Assembly: GCA_946902875.1 (NCBI GenBank)
Contig: OX336336.1
Span: 7,348,545 to 7,412,544 of the forward strand
DNA: 64,000 nucleotides
Direction: 5' to 3'
Origin: Nematopogon swammerdamellus
Taxonomy: Eukaryota; Arthropoda; Insecta; Lepidoptera; Adelidae
Positions 21,748 to 32,607 of this stretch are shown in pieces. The position numbers were made by a program, and so were the translations under genes. Each line of letters opens with the position of its first letter. The stretch's first letter is position 1. The notes under the pieces were generated by a model. That model ran no database searches, was not told the DNA's origin, and worked only from the letters and a program-made list of their open reading frames with translations.

Positions 21748-23063
21748 TAAAAAAAAGCGGTCAAATGCTACTCGCGTGGAGAGGGTTCCGTACCATTTTG
21801 TTTTCCGTGAGAACTTTACGACTTAGAATTTTCGTTTAGATTTTCCTGAAACTATAAGATATGCCCCGAGACAAGCCTTATATTCCCAAATATTTTATTT
21901 TTATTTTAGACTCAGTAGTTTGAGAGATAAGCGTGTGGGGTTACTCGATTTTCGTATATTTTCTGTAATACGAGTATCTTTTAAACTATGAATTTTAAAA
22001 TTATAAAAAAAAATCACAGATCTCATGCATTACATGACCTTCGGGTACATTGAAAATGACTTTTAGGGCGTATTCAAATATAAGCGTATTAGCGAGTCGC
22101 CGACTGTGAGTGTGAAAATATCCTGGTTTGGCTAAAGCGACGAACTCAACGAGCGAACGCACTGCAGATTCTAACAGCGCGCACCTGTTCACTATATAAT
22201 TACTTATACTCCTCTAAATACTAATATGTATTCGTATTTAACAATTTGATTATAATTTACTTGCTTTTTCATACTGAAATATGTCAATTTTGAAAAATTT
22301 ACAAAAGTGATCAAAAATAAAAAACAATCAAATAAAAAAATTAAAATTCTTAATTTTCAAGTATATGCATACACGAAAACCATTTTAACTACTCTGCAAG
22401 ATAACTACTGCAAGATAAAGATGCCTCGTAACTCGCGTAACGGAAAATTTAAAATTCATAACTCCCAAATTTTTCACTGTTTTGAAACAATCAAATCAAG
22501 ATATTGAGTCAATTCACAATATAAAAATAGAAAAGTTTAACATATATACTTAGAAATATGTTTAAAATGTTTAAACCCCCTTAAAAACGGCCATTTTAAG
22601 CGGTTTTTTGCAATTTTCTCAAAAAAACTCATACTTTTTTTTCAAAATCTTGTAGCCCTCTTGGGTACGCGTCATTTGACACCCTAAATATTTACGTAGC
22701 TTTAAAACTCACGACAATAGGACGAATTTGCACTCTCGCTGGAAATCGGGGCATATAGGTACTGTAGCGATCGAAAAGACATTTTCAATGTCAAAATTGT
22801 GTTTCTTATAACGAGCCGTTTCGATTGATATGTCACATGATGCGCTTGAAATTTTTTTCACCGCCAAAATCGAAATTCCTTAATTTATGTTATACGTCCG
22901 TGATTGGGTCAGGAAACTCTTTATATTTACCATTTTTTTTTTTCGTTCAATTGATTCGAAGAAAATAAGTGTGATAATCGGACGTACATCCAGACAGACA
23001 GACAGACACAAGAGACCCTATAAAGTTCAGTTTTTATCCCTTTTGAGGTACGAAACCCTAAAA
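21748..23063 (+). mobile_element. Repeat D, long copy (~1.3 kb)
   Basis: Head like repeat C (AGCGGTCAAATGCTACTCGC, then AGAGGGTTCCGTACC). End: TAATCGGACGTACATCCAGA, CAGACAGACAGACAC and GGTACGAAACCCTAAAAA. The interior (21840-22900) is AT-rich with no transposase or reverse transcriptase frame. Shorter relatives: 2215 and 26629. Boundaries are inferred from similarity to repeat C ends. Confidence 0.4.
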
Positions 23064-24671
23064 AAAACGTAAAATCAATTCAAATTTATATTTGCGCTGG
23101 CTAACACTGTAAAATAATGGTGTAATGAATAAAAAGTAGCTTTTTCTTTTTAGGTACTAATAAATCCAAGACTGTCGAACCTAACTCAACATTTTATTAC
23201 GATTAAATAAGTACAAAGAAAACTGAGCCCCTCAAAGAGGCGACGCGACCGAGATATTAAAATTTCTCTATTTTCTCCCCCGCACTCGCCCCGTCGTCGC
23301 TACCTCCACCCCCTGATAAATATCGGGAAGAATTGAAATCACTGATCGTATTCCTTGAGTTCAATGAATCGACGAACTCGAAGATCAAATTATTAGCACC
23401 TGGTTGGTCAAGCGTGCACGAACTGCTGTAGGTTTTACCCGACTATAGCGAAGCCAAAGCATGGATTATATGTTTAACCTGAATATTTGTATGTTTGAAT
23501 GTATGTATCTATGTTTGTTATTATCACTGTAGCTCTTAAACGACTCGTCCGATTTTGATAACTCTGGCGTGATTTGGTTTGTCTTAATTACACGGGAAAC
23601 ATTGGTTAAAACATATTTATGAAAATTCAAAATGGCGGCCACCTGTCGCCTTAACATCCAACTTTTAAAATAAAATTTCTCCATTACCCATGGCGCGCGG
23701 CAATGCATTAATATTCGAATGCAAGGTACACAATTATGGCACTTTACATAACTTCTGAAAATGTTTCACTTACGCGGAAAATATAAACCATAAACTGTGC
23801 ATTGATACAGTAGTGTCTTCCTCCCCTCTATCTATCCCTCTATCTCTTTATATTTTCAGATCAGATTCTACCTTGATAAAGTTGAACAGAAAATAAATAG
23901 AAATCATGTCAATATTCCACAAGTTTTAATCAACCAGCGCAGCTGTGTACATTTTGCTGAGCAGCGAAGTCAGCGAGCCATCTGTCTAACGAAAGAATAA
24001 ACAGAACGCTGGATGAAGCCGCTGTCGGTTATGCAAATCCACGATCCTGTAGTCGGAGAATGTGGTCACGAAAAGTTGGAAAACAGAGCGCTGTTTTACG
24101 TAGTCCACAATTTATGCTGTGCTGAGTTTTGTAAATAAAAACATCCATTTTATTTGCCCAGAAAACAGTGTTCTGTGGGATACATCGTATCGTATAAATA
24201 AAGTTAAAAAAACTGACATCATACTCTTTATCTCCCGTTCAAACGGTTAAAATGGCTTTAACATTTAACCTGCTTAGCATACCCCGCCATTCCTACTGCA
24301 TAATGACGTAAAAAATGGTTGAGTTTTTCACAAGGACATTTCGAGAAGAAAAATCTGAATGTCGACTCTACCAACGACTCTACTGAGCCTATTATCCCAA
24401 ACAATAAAATCAAGGACCATTAGCAAGCACAATTCGTAATTTGAAAAGTGGAAGAAAATCGCTGCGATCGCGAACGGCCCTGTCAATATATTACGAAACA
24501 TGACCAAATACACACGTTCATACTGTGATGGAACTCGCTCCCCTTATTGGACTTTTAATACTTATATCTTTTACAAATTCTTTCAGACACATACCTACAA
24601 CGAAACGCTAAAATTTCAGTCTTGCAAAAAGACAGGCATACATGCAAAATTAACAATACCAGCTAACCTTT
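23064..24671. other. Gene-free stretch
   Basis: 23480-23600 resembles repeat K body text (CTTAAACGACTCGTCCGATT). Short frames (23466-23708, 24328-24513) lack recognisable domains. Confidence 0.35.
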
Positions 24672-24673
24672 TA

Positions 24674-24811
24674 AGGGCCAATTGCGCCAACACGAATTTA
24701 ACGATATAAATCAGTTTAACTCGTTAAGCTAGTACCCGTTGACTGTGGGAACTGCGTTTAAATCCATAACTCGCTACTTAACTCTAAATTCGTGTTGGCG
24801 CAATTGGGCCT
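24674..24811. mobile_element. 138-bp MITE, 27-bp terminal inverted repeats, TA target
   Basis: Left end AGGGCCAATTGCGCCAACAC, continuing GAATTTA; the right end is its complement with one mismatch. TA flanks both sides. Inner text (TTTAAATCCATAACTCG) matches the 696-1110 element. Compact non-autonomous DNA transposon; the Tc1/mariner link is inferred from TA only. Confidence 0.75.
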
Positions 24812-25417
24812 TAGTCACGGACTCCTGAATTTTTTTTTTTTTTACAATTTAATAATTGATCGTAGTACCCTGGTTTTGTGTTGATTTTTTGGATTTGTGT
24901 AATATTATACGAAAATAATATATATTGCAATTTAGGCAATCCATCGCATCCTAAGATCCATCGCAGAAGAAATTGAAAATTAAAATAAGAAAGCTACGCA
25001 TGAAGCCGAGCATGAAGCTTCCTACTAATTTTACTACGTGGCTATATACACCGGCTTTATACGTGTGCAGTGGGGCAACGCCTCACACGTTGCAGACAAA
25101 ATGGTTTTATGGACCACATTATGCAATAAGATATACATTGATAAGATTAGGTGTGTAGAAAATAAAATCTTTTAATTTAATTATTAATATTTTTTATAAT
25201 TATTTTAAACAAAATGTTTAGTTAAATAGGCAACAAATTACGTTTTTTTTTTTTGTAAAATGTGTAGGTACAACTCACACTTAAAGGTCAAATAAGACGA
25301 GTAATACTTGAACACGCCCAAACGACACGGACACTCGCTACACGGGGACAGTCCAACTTTCCTGTTTATTTGCGGGCGTTTTAATTAAATTAAATTGAAA
25401 ACAGCTTGTTATTTTTA
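24812..25417. other. Gene-free stretch
   Basis: The frame at 24973-25158 has no recognisable domain. Nothing else seen. Confidence 0.35.
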
Positions 25418-25650
25418 ACCTCCAACGCAAAAGAGGGGTGTTATAAGTTTGACGCCTCTGCCTGTATGTGTGTCTGTGTGTCTGTCTGTGGCATCGTAGC
25501 TCCCAATCGGATGGGCCGATTTGGATGGGGTTTTTATTATTAGAAAGCTGGTTTAACCGGAATGATTCTTAGCTATGTTTGACGAACATCAGGTTAGCCG
25601 ATTCGAAGATCATCATTTTTCTAATTGGTGAAGGGATCTCTGCTGTAAAA
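25418..25650 (+). repeat. Repeat I
   Basis: TTAACCTCCAACGCAAAAGA, GGGGTGTTATAAGTTTGACG, a TGTGTGTCTGTGTGTC microsatellite, then CATCGTAGCTCCCAATCGGA. Same family as 61915. Confidence 0.6.
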
Positions 25651-26421
25651 TGGAAATTTATTGCAAGTGTAATCGTCGCCTTTAAGTAAATAAACTGAAA
25701 TGATTACCAAACTAATTTAATATGTACTTGTAACCTAACCAAGCCTAACATAAGAAAATTATTGCTGTTTGAAATTAAATTTTTTAAAAAGCTTGTAATT
25801 TAACTTTTTATCTCTTCGAACTGCTGGTTCTGTTCCGCAATCTTCGCTTGCTTGCTTATGTTTTAGGAAATTCTATTCGTTTGTGGGGTATATTTTGTTA
25901 ATTAAAACTATCATAATATTTACTATTTATATAATTGTTGATATTATAGCGTAACGTAGTTGACAGTTAAAATATTTTGATTGTAGATTATTATTACGTT
26001 TTTAATTTTAATTTTATTTTATGCATGCCGATCGATATAAAAATCTGACTTGACAATTCAGTAATTCATTATTCATAGTTTACGCACGAACAATTCGTGA
26101 GCGCCTCACTTATATACTTTCAAGTCATATATAACTCAAGAAGAGTTATTTAAATTGCCACTATGATAAGACTGATCGTCTATTAATTGAACTCACGCAC
26201 GCTTTCGTCGCACGCAAACATATCGCAGGAATTTAATAAAATGTATCAGAAGCGTTTGTCTGTAAGCGACTTTGGGGTTACATCCTGGCGACATTTCACC
26301 CTCCTTATGGGTTCTGTTATGATTTCAACCATCGGAAAGACGAGCGAAGTTCACCTGGAAAAGTTGGAATAGTTTGACGGATAGCCTAGTTGATATAATC
26401 ACAGACATATCATAGAACACC
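25651..26421. other. AT-rich gene-free stretch
   Basis: Nothing recognised. Confidence 0.4.
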
Positions 26422-26990
26422 TGCCAAGTGCGAGTCGCACTCGCACACCGAGGGTTCCGTACCACCACAATTCATTGTTTTACTTTAGAGTATGCACTAT
26501 AATCACACAAAGTTTGACGCTTCTTTAATATATGGCCATTTTTACGATAGAGCAAAAACAATTTAAAAAGTTGAAAAATCTAGTTTCTTGTATGTGGACC
26601 TCCCTTAATTTTTTACTTTTTTATTTTTTAGGGTTCCGTACCTAAAAAGATATATTAAAGGATCACTCTGTCTGGTCGTCTGTCATAGCTTATTTCTCCA
26701 AATCTACTGGACGAAATACGTTGAAATTTGGTGCATATTATATAGAGTTTGATAACCCAATCACTGACGTATAGAGTAAATGAACAAATTTTTATTTTGA
26801 TAGTAAATTTTGGGGGAAAAGTTGGAAAGTTAAAAACCATTATTTTTTCAAGTGCATCATCTAACTTATCAACGAAATGAGTTCGTTATAAGAAATACGA
26901 ATATATTTATAATAATTTTAAAATGCATAGTTTGAAACGACACATCAAAAACCCTCAAACAGTAAAAATAATCTCTGCTTTGTTAATCAA
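26422..26990. mobile_element. Repeat C head joined to repeat D
   Basis: 26422-26620 is the repeat C head and first part (GCCAAGTGCGAGTCGCACTC). At 26629 it switches to TTTTTAGGGTTCCGTACC, ACTCTGTCTGGTCGTCTGTC and further repeat D text (CCCAATCACTGACGTATAGA) in reverse orientation. Head-to-head arrangement as at 2215-2791. Confidence 0.5.
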
Positions 26991-27307
26991 AGGTCGAGTT
27001 ATTTTTTTTATTTAGCGGCCCACACGGTTATAAGCATAGATATGAATTTAAAATAATTGTATGTTCTCAGTAGATATTTTCCCTCTTTCCGTTGACACAT
27101 TTTCCAGAAATAAACTCTTACTGCGAAACGACAGAGTGCTCACTCTGTCGCCCTCGTTCCTCTGAGGTTTTCCAGGAAAGCTCATCTATCCACATTAATC
27201 TCCTCACAGTGCCTGTCTCCTAGCTCTCCAGCGGACAATTCTCGTTTCCAGTCTACGAAGTCTATCTTTATGCTGCAACAACGCCATTGACAGTATTTAG
27301 ATTTTTT
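26991..27307. other. Gene-free stretch
   Basis: A small inverted GACAGAGTGCTCACTCTGTC lies at 27130-27149. Nothing else recognised. Confidence 0.4.
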
Positions 27308-27440
27308 ATCAGCCTCGGTAGCTCAGTGGTGCGTTCGGTCGACTGTTGTTAAGCAACGCTGAGCACGGTCAGTAGTTGGATGGGTTACCGCTCGACCGTT
27401 GGAGGCTGACCGTGGTTCGGATTACACGTTAACTGTACCC
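27308..27440 (+). mobile_element. SINE-5S head
   Basis: CAGCCTCGGTAGCTCAGTGG, GTTAAGCAACGCTGAGCACG, GGTCAGTAGTTGGATGGG, GTGGTTCGGATTACAC. The body is truncated after TACCCTTCCCTTAAC. Confidence 0.7.
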
Positions 27441-27545
27441 TTCCCTTAACACCTATGCTAATAGTACTTATAATAAACGCCGTTTTGTGTCGATATTGAC
27501 CCACTGGCGCGTGATAGGTCAACATCTCAGAACAAGTGCATCCGA

Positions 27546-27720
27546 ATGTTTGTTGTTTCATTTCGTGGTACCCAGATAGCAATGGAGCGAGCCATGCTGG
27601 GAATATCGCTACGCGATCTGGTGTGTAACGAGGCAATCCGCCGATGCATTGGACACCGGGTAGCTAAGCTCGAATGGCAGTGGGCTGGCTACGTCAGCCA
27701 AAGAGACGATTACCGCCTGG
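27546..27720 (+). pseudogene. RTE-like reverse transcriptase C-terminal remnant
   Basis: Frame reads QIAMERAMLGISLRDLVCNE, then AIRRC, RVAKLEWQWAGYVSQRD: the region after the RT core in RTE-type proteins. It is open for ~65 codons. The C-terminal 'GRPP..W' part is lost, replaced by LINE-G sequence. Confidence 0.65.
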
Positions 27721-27835
27721 CAACCGTCCCCAAAGTTCACCACAATCACTGAGCGTTCTTTCGCGAGGAGAGGTTTATGGCTATGTCGACTACACCATGC
27801 GGTCGGCCATCCATGTTGGTTTACATAAACAAATT
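27721..27835 (+). mobile_element. LINE-G tail
   Basis: CTGAGCGTTCTTTCGCGAGG, TGTCGACTACACCATGCGG, GTTGGTTTACATAAACAAA. 3' non-coding end only. Confidence 0.55.
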
Positions 27836-27879
27836 CTTCGAGGCTTTAAATACTTCAATACGAGTAAAAAGACCGGGAG

Positions 27880-28382
27880 GATGCCCAAGAAGAAAAGGAA
27901 ATCTGAATCGCGCACCAACCACGATGCGTCGGAGGACTCTTCGGATCCAATGTCAAAAATGCATGAAAGCGGCATTGAATCGGGAGACGGAAAATATAAA
28001 ATAATAAGTAATGATAAGTATAAGATATTCTTTGTCTCAGACTATACTCGGTATTACCCAGCAGACTCGACGGCAAACTAATTCATCGTCTTCCTCTCAA
28101 GCGCCGATGTTACAAGACCGATCGGCGACCGCGATATGATGGAAAAAATGACAGGCGACGGTGCTTCCACTCAAGTAAATCATATATATCTCCTAAACAA
28201 AGCCATAACTGGAAAAAACAAGCCATGAAGCTATCAGAATCAAAATCAACTACAGCTTCATGGCTTGTTTTTTCCAGTTATGGCTTTGTTCAAGAGATAT
28301 ATATTATTTACTTGAGTGGCAGCACCGTCGCCTGTCATTTTGAACAGAACGCTCTTAAGCAATTTAAGCGCCTAAACAAATA
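27880..28382 (+). pseudogene. gag-like ORF1 remnant of a retrotransposon, split
   Basis: Starts at ATG 27880 with a basic MPKKKRKSE stretch, then an acidic/serine stretch (DASEDSSD) and YKIFFVSDYTRYYPADSTAN. A stop at 28079-28081 is followed in the same frame by FIVFLSSADVTRPIGDRDMM, which looks like the original continuation. The fold-back element at 28145-28341 then interrupts it; beyond it NALKQFKRLNKYKK continues the theme. The 'VVF..S......PIGDRD' pattern is, from memory, typical of gag-like ORF1 proteins of insect non-LTR elements. The exact clade is uncertain. Confidence 0.45.
28145..28341. mobile_element. 197-bp fold-back element
   Basis: Two ~88-bp arms around a 21-bp loop (28233-28253). 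Ends AAAATGACAGGCGACGGTGC and its complement; inner arm AACAAAGCCATAACTGG. A few arm mismatches (CTCCTAAACAAAG versus CTTTGTTCAAGAG). Sits inside the gag-like frame. Confidence 0.85.
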
Positions 28383-28760
28383 CAAAAAATAAGTGACGAC
28401 TGTCGGAGAAAATATCTACGATCTCTATCGCGAGCGAAGCCGCGAGCGTAGTTAGTTTAACCGTATGAAGAATAAAAATAATGTATCGAGCTTCTCGCTC
28501 ATACGGGACAAGTTGTTACAGCCGCAGAAGTAACGGTCCCGCACGAACCGCCATGAATGATTGAGCGCCCTCTGGGCCGGAGCGGAGGCGTTGCGGGGGC
28601 GGCGGCGGGGGCGGTGGGGGCGGGCGGGGGTGGCGCGGACAAGTTTGATTAGTTTAAGCGCACGTGCCGCGTGTTCGTATTTAATGGATGCATTTAGGAC
28701 TTACGCTCCGGAAACTGATGATTCAATCAAGTGAAATCAAGAATATGTTATTGTAATCAA
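28383..28760. other. Gene-free stretch with repeat K end and G-rich patch
   Basis: Repeat K end in reverse at 28427-28460 (GCGAGCGAAGCCGCGAGCG). 28580-28636 is G-rich with many GGGGGCGG runs and no partner strand compensation. Confidence 0.5.
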
Positions 28761-28980
28761 CCGGGTTGGTACCACCGCACTGAATGAAACGTCGGTCGAA
28801 ACGACTATGTAAATAGTTCGTGTTTTCCGTCCAGTTCATTGTAGCCGACATGAATGAAGGGAAGCACTGACATGGCACCTAGTTGACCCGGTGTTATGGG
28901 CTGACATCACGGATGGTTGTAGGTGACACATCACCAACCGCCAACCGTGTCAGTTTCCATAAAAAAAAACAAAAAAAAAA
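28761..28980 (+). mobile_element. SINE-5S body and tail
   Basis: CCGGGTTGGTACCACCGCAC to CATAAAAAAAAAC. Contains a small local duplication (CACCAACCGCCAACCG). Confidence 0.65.
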
Positions 28981-29587
28981 TCAATACGCATGGTGGGCCT
29001 TATGACTTAGGTATGCCTAAATAATTTCATTGATTCGGTCATTTACGAGTAAATGATGCATCGTCCGCCGTTTCCATATATAGGTTGCGTCTTTATTAGC
29101 TGCAAATATTTTGGAAATTAAATCTATTCATATTTTTTTTATTTATAAGTTGTGTTTATTGTTGTTTCTTTGTTTTTGTACTATTAAAATGAAATTAAAT
29201 ACTTTCATTTTAACCAATATTTGGTATTAGTATTTTTATAATATGGTGCATAATAAATACATTTAAAAAACACATATTTTACATAATATTTCGACTTTTA
29301 TTAGTCGTCGTCAGATAATAAAGTTTGAAAATATATATAAGTTTAATGTGTCAAATGCTTGTCAAATGATGATGATATTTGTCATCATCATTTAACAAAT
29401 ATTTTGGGAGGGTTACATAACCACAATAACAAACACGTTAAGCAAAAAAATATATATGTTAGTAGCATTAGTTCGTCTATGCTCTACACAATCAAAACGA
29501 ACGTGGCACTAGGTACCTAAACAGCTGATAATTTGAAGTCATTGGCTCTCTTGGGCCGGGAGCGCCAAGCGCGCATGGTGCGGCGCC
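28981..29587. other. AT-rich gene-free stretch
   Basis: Hairpin AAATGATGATGA/TCATCATCATTT near 29365-29395. Nothing else recognised. Confidence 0.4.
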
Positions 29588-29906
29588 GACGGTAGCTTAG
29601 TCGTGCGCTCGGTCGACTGTCGATCGTATTATTAAGCACACCTGGGCGCGGTCAGTACGTGGATGGACGACTGCTAGACCGTTGGAACCTGACCATGGTT
29701 CGGATTCCACATAAAACTATAGGTCCCTTCCTTCTTACCTTTCTAGGTGTTGATGTTGATACCACCTCACGAAATGAAACGTCGGTCGAAACGGCTATGT
29801 AAATAGGTAGTTCTTATTTTCCGTCCAGTTCAGTATAGTCGGCACCACCGAAGGGAAGCACTGACATATGGCACCTAATTCACCAAGGTGTTGTGGGCTG
29901 ACATAA
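29588..29906 (+). mobile_element. SINE-5S, nearly full length
   Basis: Head with GGTAGCTTAGTCGTGCG, 5S-like GGGCGCGGTCAGTACGTGGA and ATGGTTCGGATTCCACAT. The body has a ~30-bp gap where GGTGGTAGGGTTTAACCCGC is expected. Tail stops at GGGCTGACAT, where a repeat C end takes over. Confidence 0.65.
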
Positions 29907-29910
29907 GAAA

Positions 29911-29990
29911 AGATAGACAGACAGACGGCGTAATAGGCTTCCGTGTTACGGATGCGGATATGTAACGGATGGATACGGAACCCTAAAAAT
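29911..29990 (+). mobile_element. Repeat C terminal fragment
   Basis: AGACAGACAGACGGCGTAAT then GGATACGGAACCCTAAAAAT. It replaces the expected SINE-5S tail. Confidence 0.55.
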
Positions 29991-30431
29991 GAAGACAGGA
30001 ATCAGATCAGTTCAGAAGCTGGCGCTGCTAGTTTTTAACGACATTATAATTTTCAAAGAAACCCGAATCGAAATGGAACCAAAACGACGAAAGCCAAACT
30101 TGTATTTTGTTCAATCCTTTTCGAAAAGCAATTTGCTCAAAACTTAGGAGTAGGATACCCAATACCTGAACGTAAATTGAAAATTTCTCCTCGTAATTGG
30201 CTTCTCTGTAAACGAAAAGAAACATGCCTTTCGTTCGGCTCACCTTTGGCTTATAACATTTCTGAAATTTCCTAACATAAAATACAAGATTTTGTACATT
30301 GGAATAATAATAACTTCTGGAAAAATTTATTGCGTAATTTGTATCTTAACTTTTGAGTCTACATACGCGCTCGCATCAACAAGTATTCTTTGAAAGTCTG
30401 ACTCAGCCACCCAAACCGGAATATATAAAAA
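29991..30431. other. Gene-free stretch
   Basis: The reverse frame 30028-30243 has no recognisable domain. Confidence 0.35.
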
Positions 30432-30737
30432 AAAACCCGCCAAGTGCGAGTCGGACTCGCGCACCAAACCACGTAATTAGTCGATATTTATAATTTTGTT
30501 CTTTTTCTTTAGAGTTTGCACTATAATCACACGAAGTTCAACGCTTTTATGTGTAACCATTTATACGATGGAGCAAAAACAAAAAAATCGGTAAAAACAC
30601 TTTTCTTAATTTAAAACTTTTTTTATTATTTTTTACCATATCTGTCATTATAATATACACATTATTCTGTGAACATTTGAACCGACTACCTTTTACGGTT
30701 CAAAGGGTAGGACAGACAGACGGACAATATTATATAT
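30432..30737 (+). mobile_element. Repeat C, diverged short form
   Basis: Head CCAAGTGCGAGTCGGACTCG, middle TGAACATTTGAACCGACTAC, and the AGGACAGACAGACGGAC remnant. The terminal ACGGAACCC is missing. Confidence 0.55.
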
Positions 30738-30815
30738 ACAATAAGTGTTATGGGCTTACATCACGGATGTGGTAGGTGATGTAGCCAACCGTGTCAGTTT
30801 CCATAAAAAAAAATT
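30738..30815 (+). mobile_element. SINE-5S tail
   Basis: AAGTGTTATGGGCTTACATC to GTTTCCATAAAAAAAAA. Confidence 0.6.
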
Positions 30816-30845
30816 TATAATATATTGTATTAAATTCATCTTTCT

Positions 30846-30935
30846 AGTACCGTGCGGGGCCGTTACTTAAAGAATAGCCCCACTGCATCTCTCCCCGTGC
30901 ATGTCGTAAAAGGCGAATAAGGGATAATGACAAGA
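30846..30935 (-). repeat. Repeat H end
   Basis: GTACCGTGCGGGGCCGTTAC, AATAGCCCCACTGCATCTCT, TGTCGTAAAAGGCGAATAAG. The rest of the family is not present. Confidence 0.55.
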
Positions 30936-31239
30936 TGCCACGCTGAGGAGCGACAGGCGAAAAACGAACCGAACGAACGAAAGGCGACGTGGAGAGCCGT
31001 TGCCTCTGCCGAACCCACGGGGAAACAGGCGTAATGTTATTGTATGGCTTACAAAATCATGCTCAGGATAAATCCACAAAACGCACAATCAAATTGTATC
31101 CATAATAAAAGGTGTTACAAACCGGTTTTCATTCAGCGTGGCACCTCATAATTTTCATCTGCTACCCCATATATTTTCAACTCGGTCCAATCGGAATGGT
31201 CTTAATGATAGATGCCTAGAAAAGGTATTGGTCATATAC
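30936..31239. other. Gene-free stretch
   Basis: Nothing recognised. Confidence 0.4.
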
Positions 31240-31530
31240 ATTGCATCACTACACGCTGGAGTTACCGCGGATGCGTACCAACCGGTTCTGAAGATATTTG
31301 CTCTACAGAACCGGTAATCTCTGGAACACTCTCCCTGCCCATATATTCCCCCCCCCCCCCCCCCCCCCCCGCCCCGGTACAGTCTCGGGCCTGCAAGAGG
31401 GGCGTGAATAGGCACCTGTCAGGACGGTATGGCGCAAACAATCTTCGCATACGACCGAATATATGGGCGTCGTTAGACACCTTATGGCTGGCTCGGCGCC
31501 ACATGTCGTTCTTTCAATAAAAAAAATGCA
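31240..31530 (+). pseudogene. LINE-B 3' fragment with 23-C run
   Basis: Reads LYRTGNLWNTLPAHIFP, then a run of 23 C (31348-31370), then SRACKRGVNRHLSGRYG and on to an A-run near 31520. The 'LWNTLPAHIFP...KRGVNRHL' text is the clearest sign that LINE-B is the end of a non-LTR reverse transcriptase. The C-run replaces ~10 codons that other copies have as ordinary sequence. Confidence 0.6.
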
Positions 31531-31609
31531 TAAACTTTGTTTTGTTGTCGACATGCACTCAAATTGCACCAGATATGATAAACGTGTGTGAAAAAGTGTA
31601 CAGAAATTG

Positions 31610-31814
31610 TAGCCGATTGGGTTGGTACCGCCGTACTGGATGTAAGATGGCCGCATAGCAGCCTCAGTTGTGTTCTCCTCTAGTCCTGTATAGCCAGCAA
31701 TCCAGGGAAGTCTCCGGTATGGCACCTACCTTCTCGGAGGTGATATTGGCTGGTCGGATCATGCGCTATGGCTCCTCCGACTGAGCCACCCATAACGGAT
31801 TACGTACAAAAAAG
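31610..31814 (+). mobile_element. SINE-F body and tail
   Basis: Forward copy without its head: AGCCGATTGGGTTGGTACC, GTCTCCGGTATGGCACCTAC, CTGAGCCACCCATAACGGAT, GTACAAAAAAG. Confidence 0.65.
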
Positions 31815-32184
31815 ATAGACACATTTTTTAATTACGTTTTATACACTTTTCTGTTAAAAAGTTAAGGCCCTTCTAGGTATTCATTTCTTCGGTCTTAATC
31901 ATCGAAATGTATCTACTTCTTACCAGAGAGTGCACTCGGGTACGCGCCGCGTTCCACAGAGTTGAAGCCATTCAGCCGCACCTGAGTCAGTGGATCGCGA
32001 TCCGCCGTTGCGTCACGAGACGTGCCGTCGCTACACCACCTGCGTCCATCCTGCCCCAAACACCGCTTCCCCTCTCCCGCTCGCACGTCATCGCCAGATC
32101 CCCCTCTGCCTAGGCTCTCCGCGCCGCGCCACCCTCCCCCCCCCCCCCCCCCCCCCCGCTTCCATTATTCGTACAGTCCAGTTT
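31815..32184. other. Gene-free stretch with 22-C run
   Basis: CpG-rich, with 22 C at 32136-32157. Three overlapping short frames across it share no known domain. Confidence 0.45.
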
Positions 32185-32398
32185 TTTTATGGATAGCGCG
32201 ACATGTGGCATCGTTTCACCTAGAAGTAGGTGTCTAACGATGCCCATGAACATTCTGTGATGCACGGGGATTGCGAATGCCATGCCGGCCTGACAGGAGC
32301 CTTTTCACGCCCCTTTTGAAAACCCCCAGGTTGTACTTGGGAGGAAATTATTGGGCAGGGAGTGCGTTCCACATTTTCCCGGTTCTGTGAATAAAATA
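32185..32398 (-). mobile_element. LINE-B 3' fragment
   Basis: T-run, TAGCGCGACATGTGGCATCG, GCATTCGCAATCC complement, then CCCCCAGGTTGTACTTGGGA (coding side ~ PSTTWGF) and the GGGCAGGGAGTGCGTTCC segment. Confidence 0.6.
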
Positions 32399-32607
32399 CC
32401 TGCAGAACCGGTTGGTTCTGCAGGTTGGACTACGATCGGCCACGGATCAGTGGTTGATCCGTGGTAGATCGATTGAATAAGGGTGCAGCCCAGCCTCAAT
32501 TACATGGAGCTTTAGAAAGAGACAATCCGGTTGTAGACAATCCGTCTTGCACGTCTATGTGCGACAGAGACGACGCTCTACAATCGAATTGTCTCTTTCT
32601 AAAGCTC
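32399..32607. repeat. Three successive fold-backs
   Basis: CCTGCAGAACC/GGTTCTGCAGG (32399-32424); CCACGGATCA/TGATCCGTGG (32440-32464) with an outer GATC pair; and GAGCTTTAGAAAGAGACAAT with its complement (32507-32526 and 32588-32607), plus inner GGTTGTAGA/TCTACAATC. The third looks like a ~100-bp MITE. Confidence 0.8.

Noticed and set aside
27674..28081. 135-codon frame as one protein
   Set aside because: The upstream third reads through RTE-like and LINE-G sequence; only the part from 27880 looks like an original start.
31303..31725. 140-codon reverse frame with poly-glycine
   Set aside because: The glycine run is the 23-C homopolymer; the frame is the antisense of LINE-B and SINE-F.
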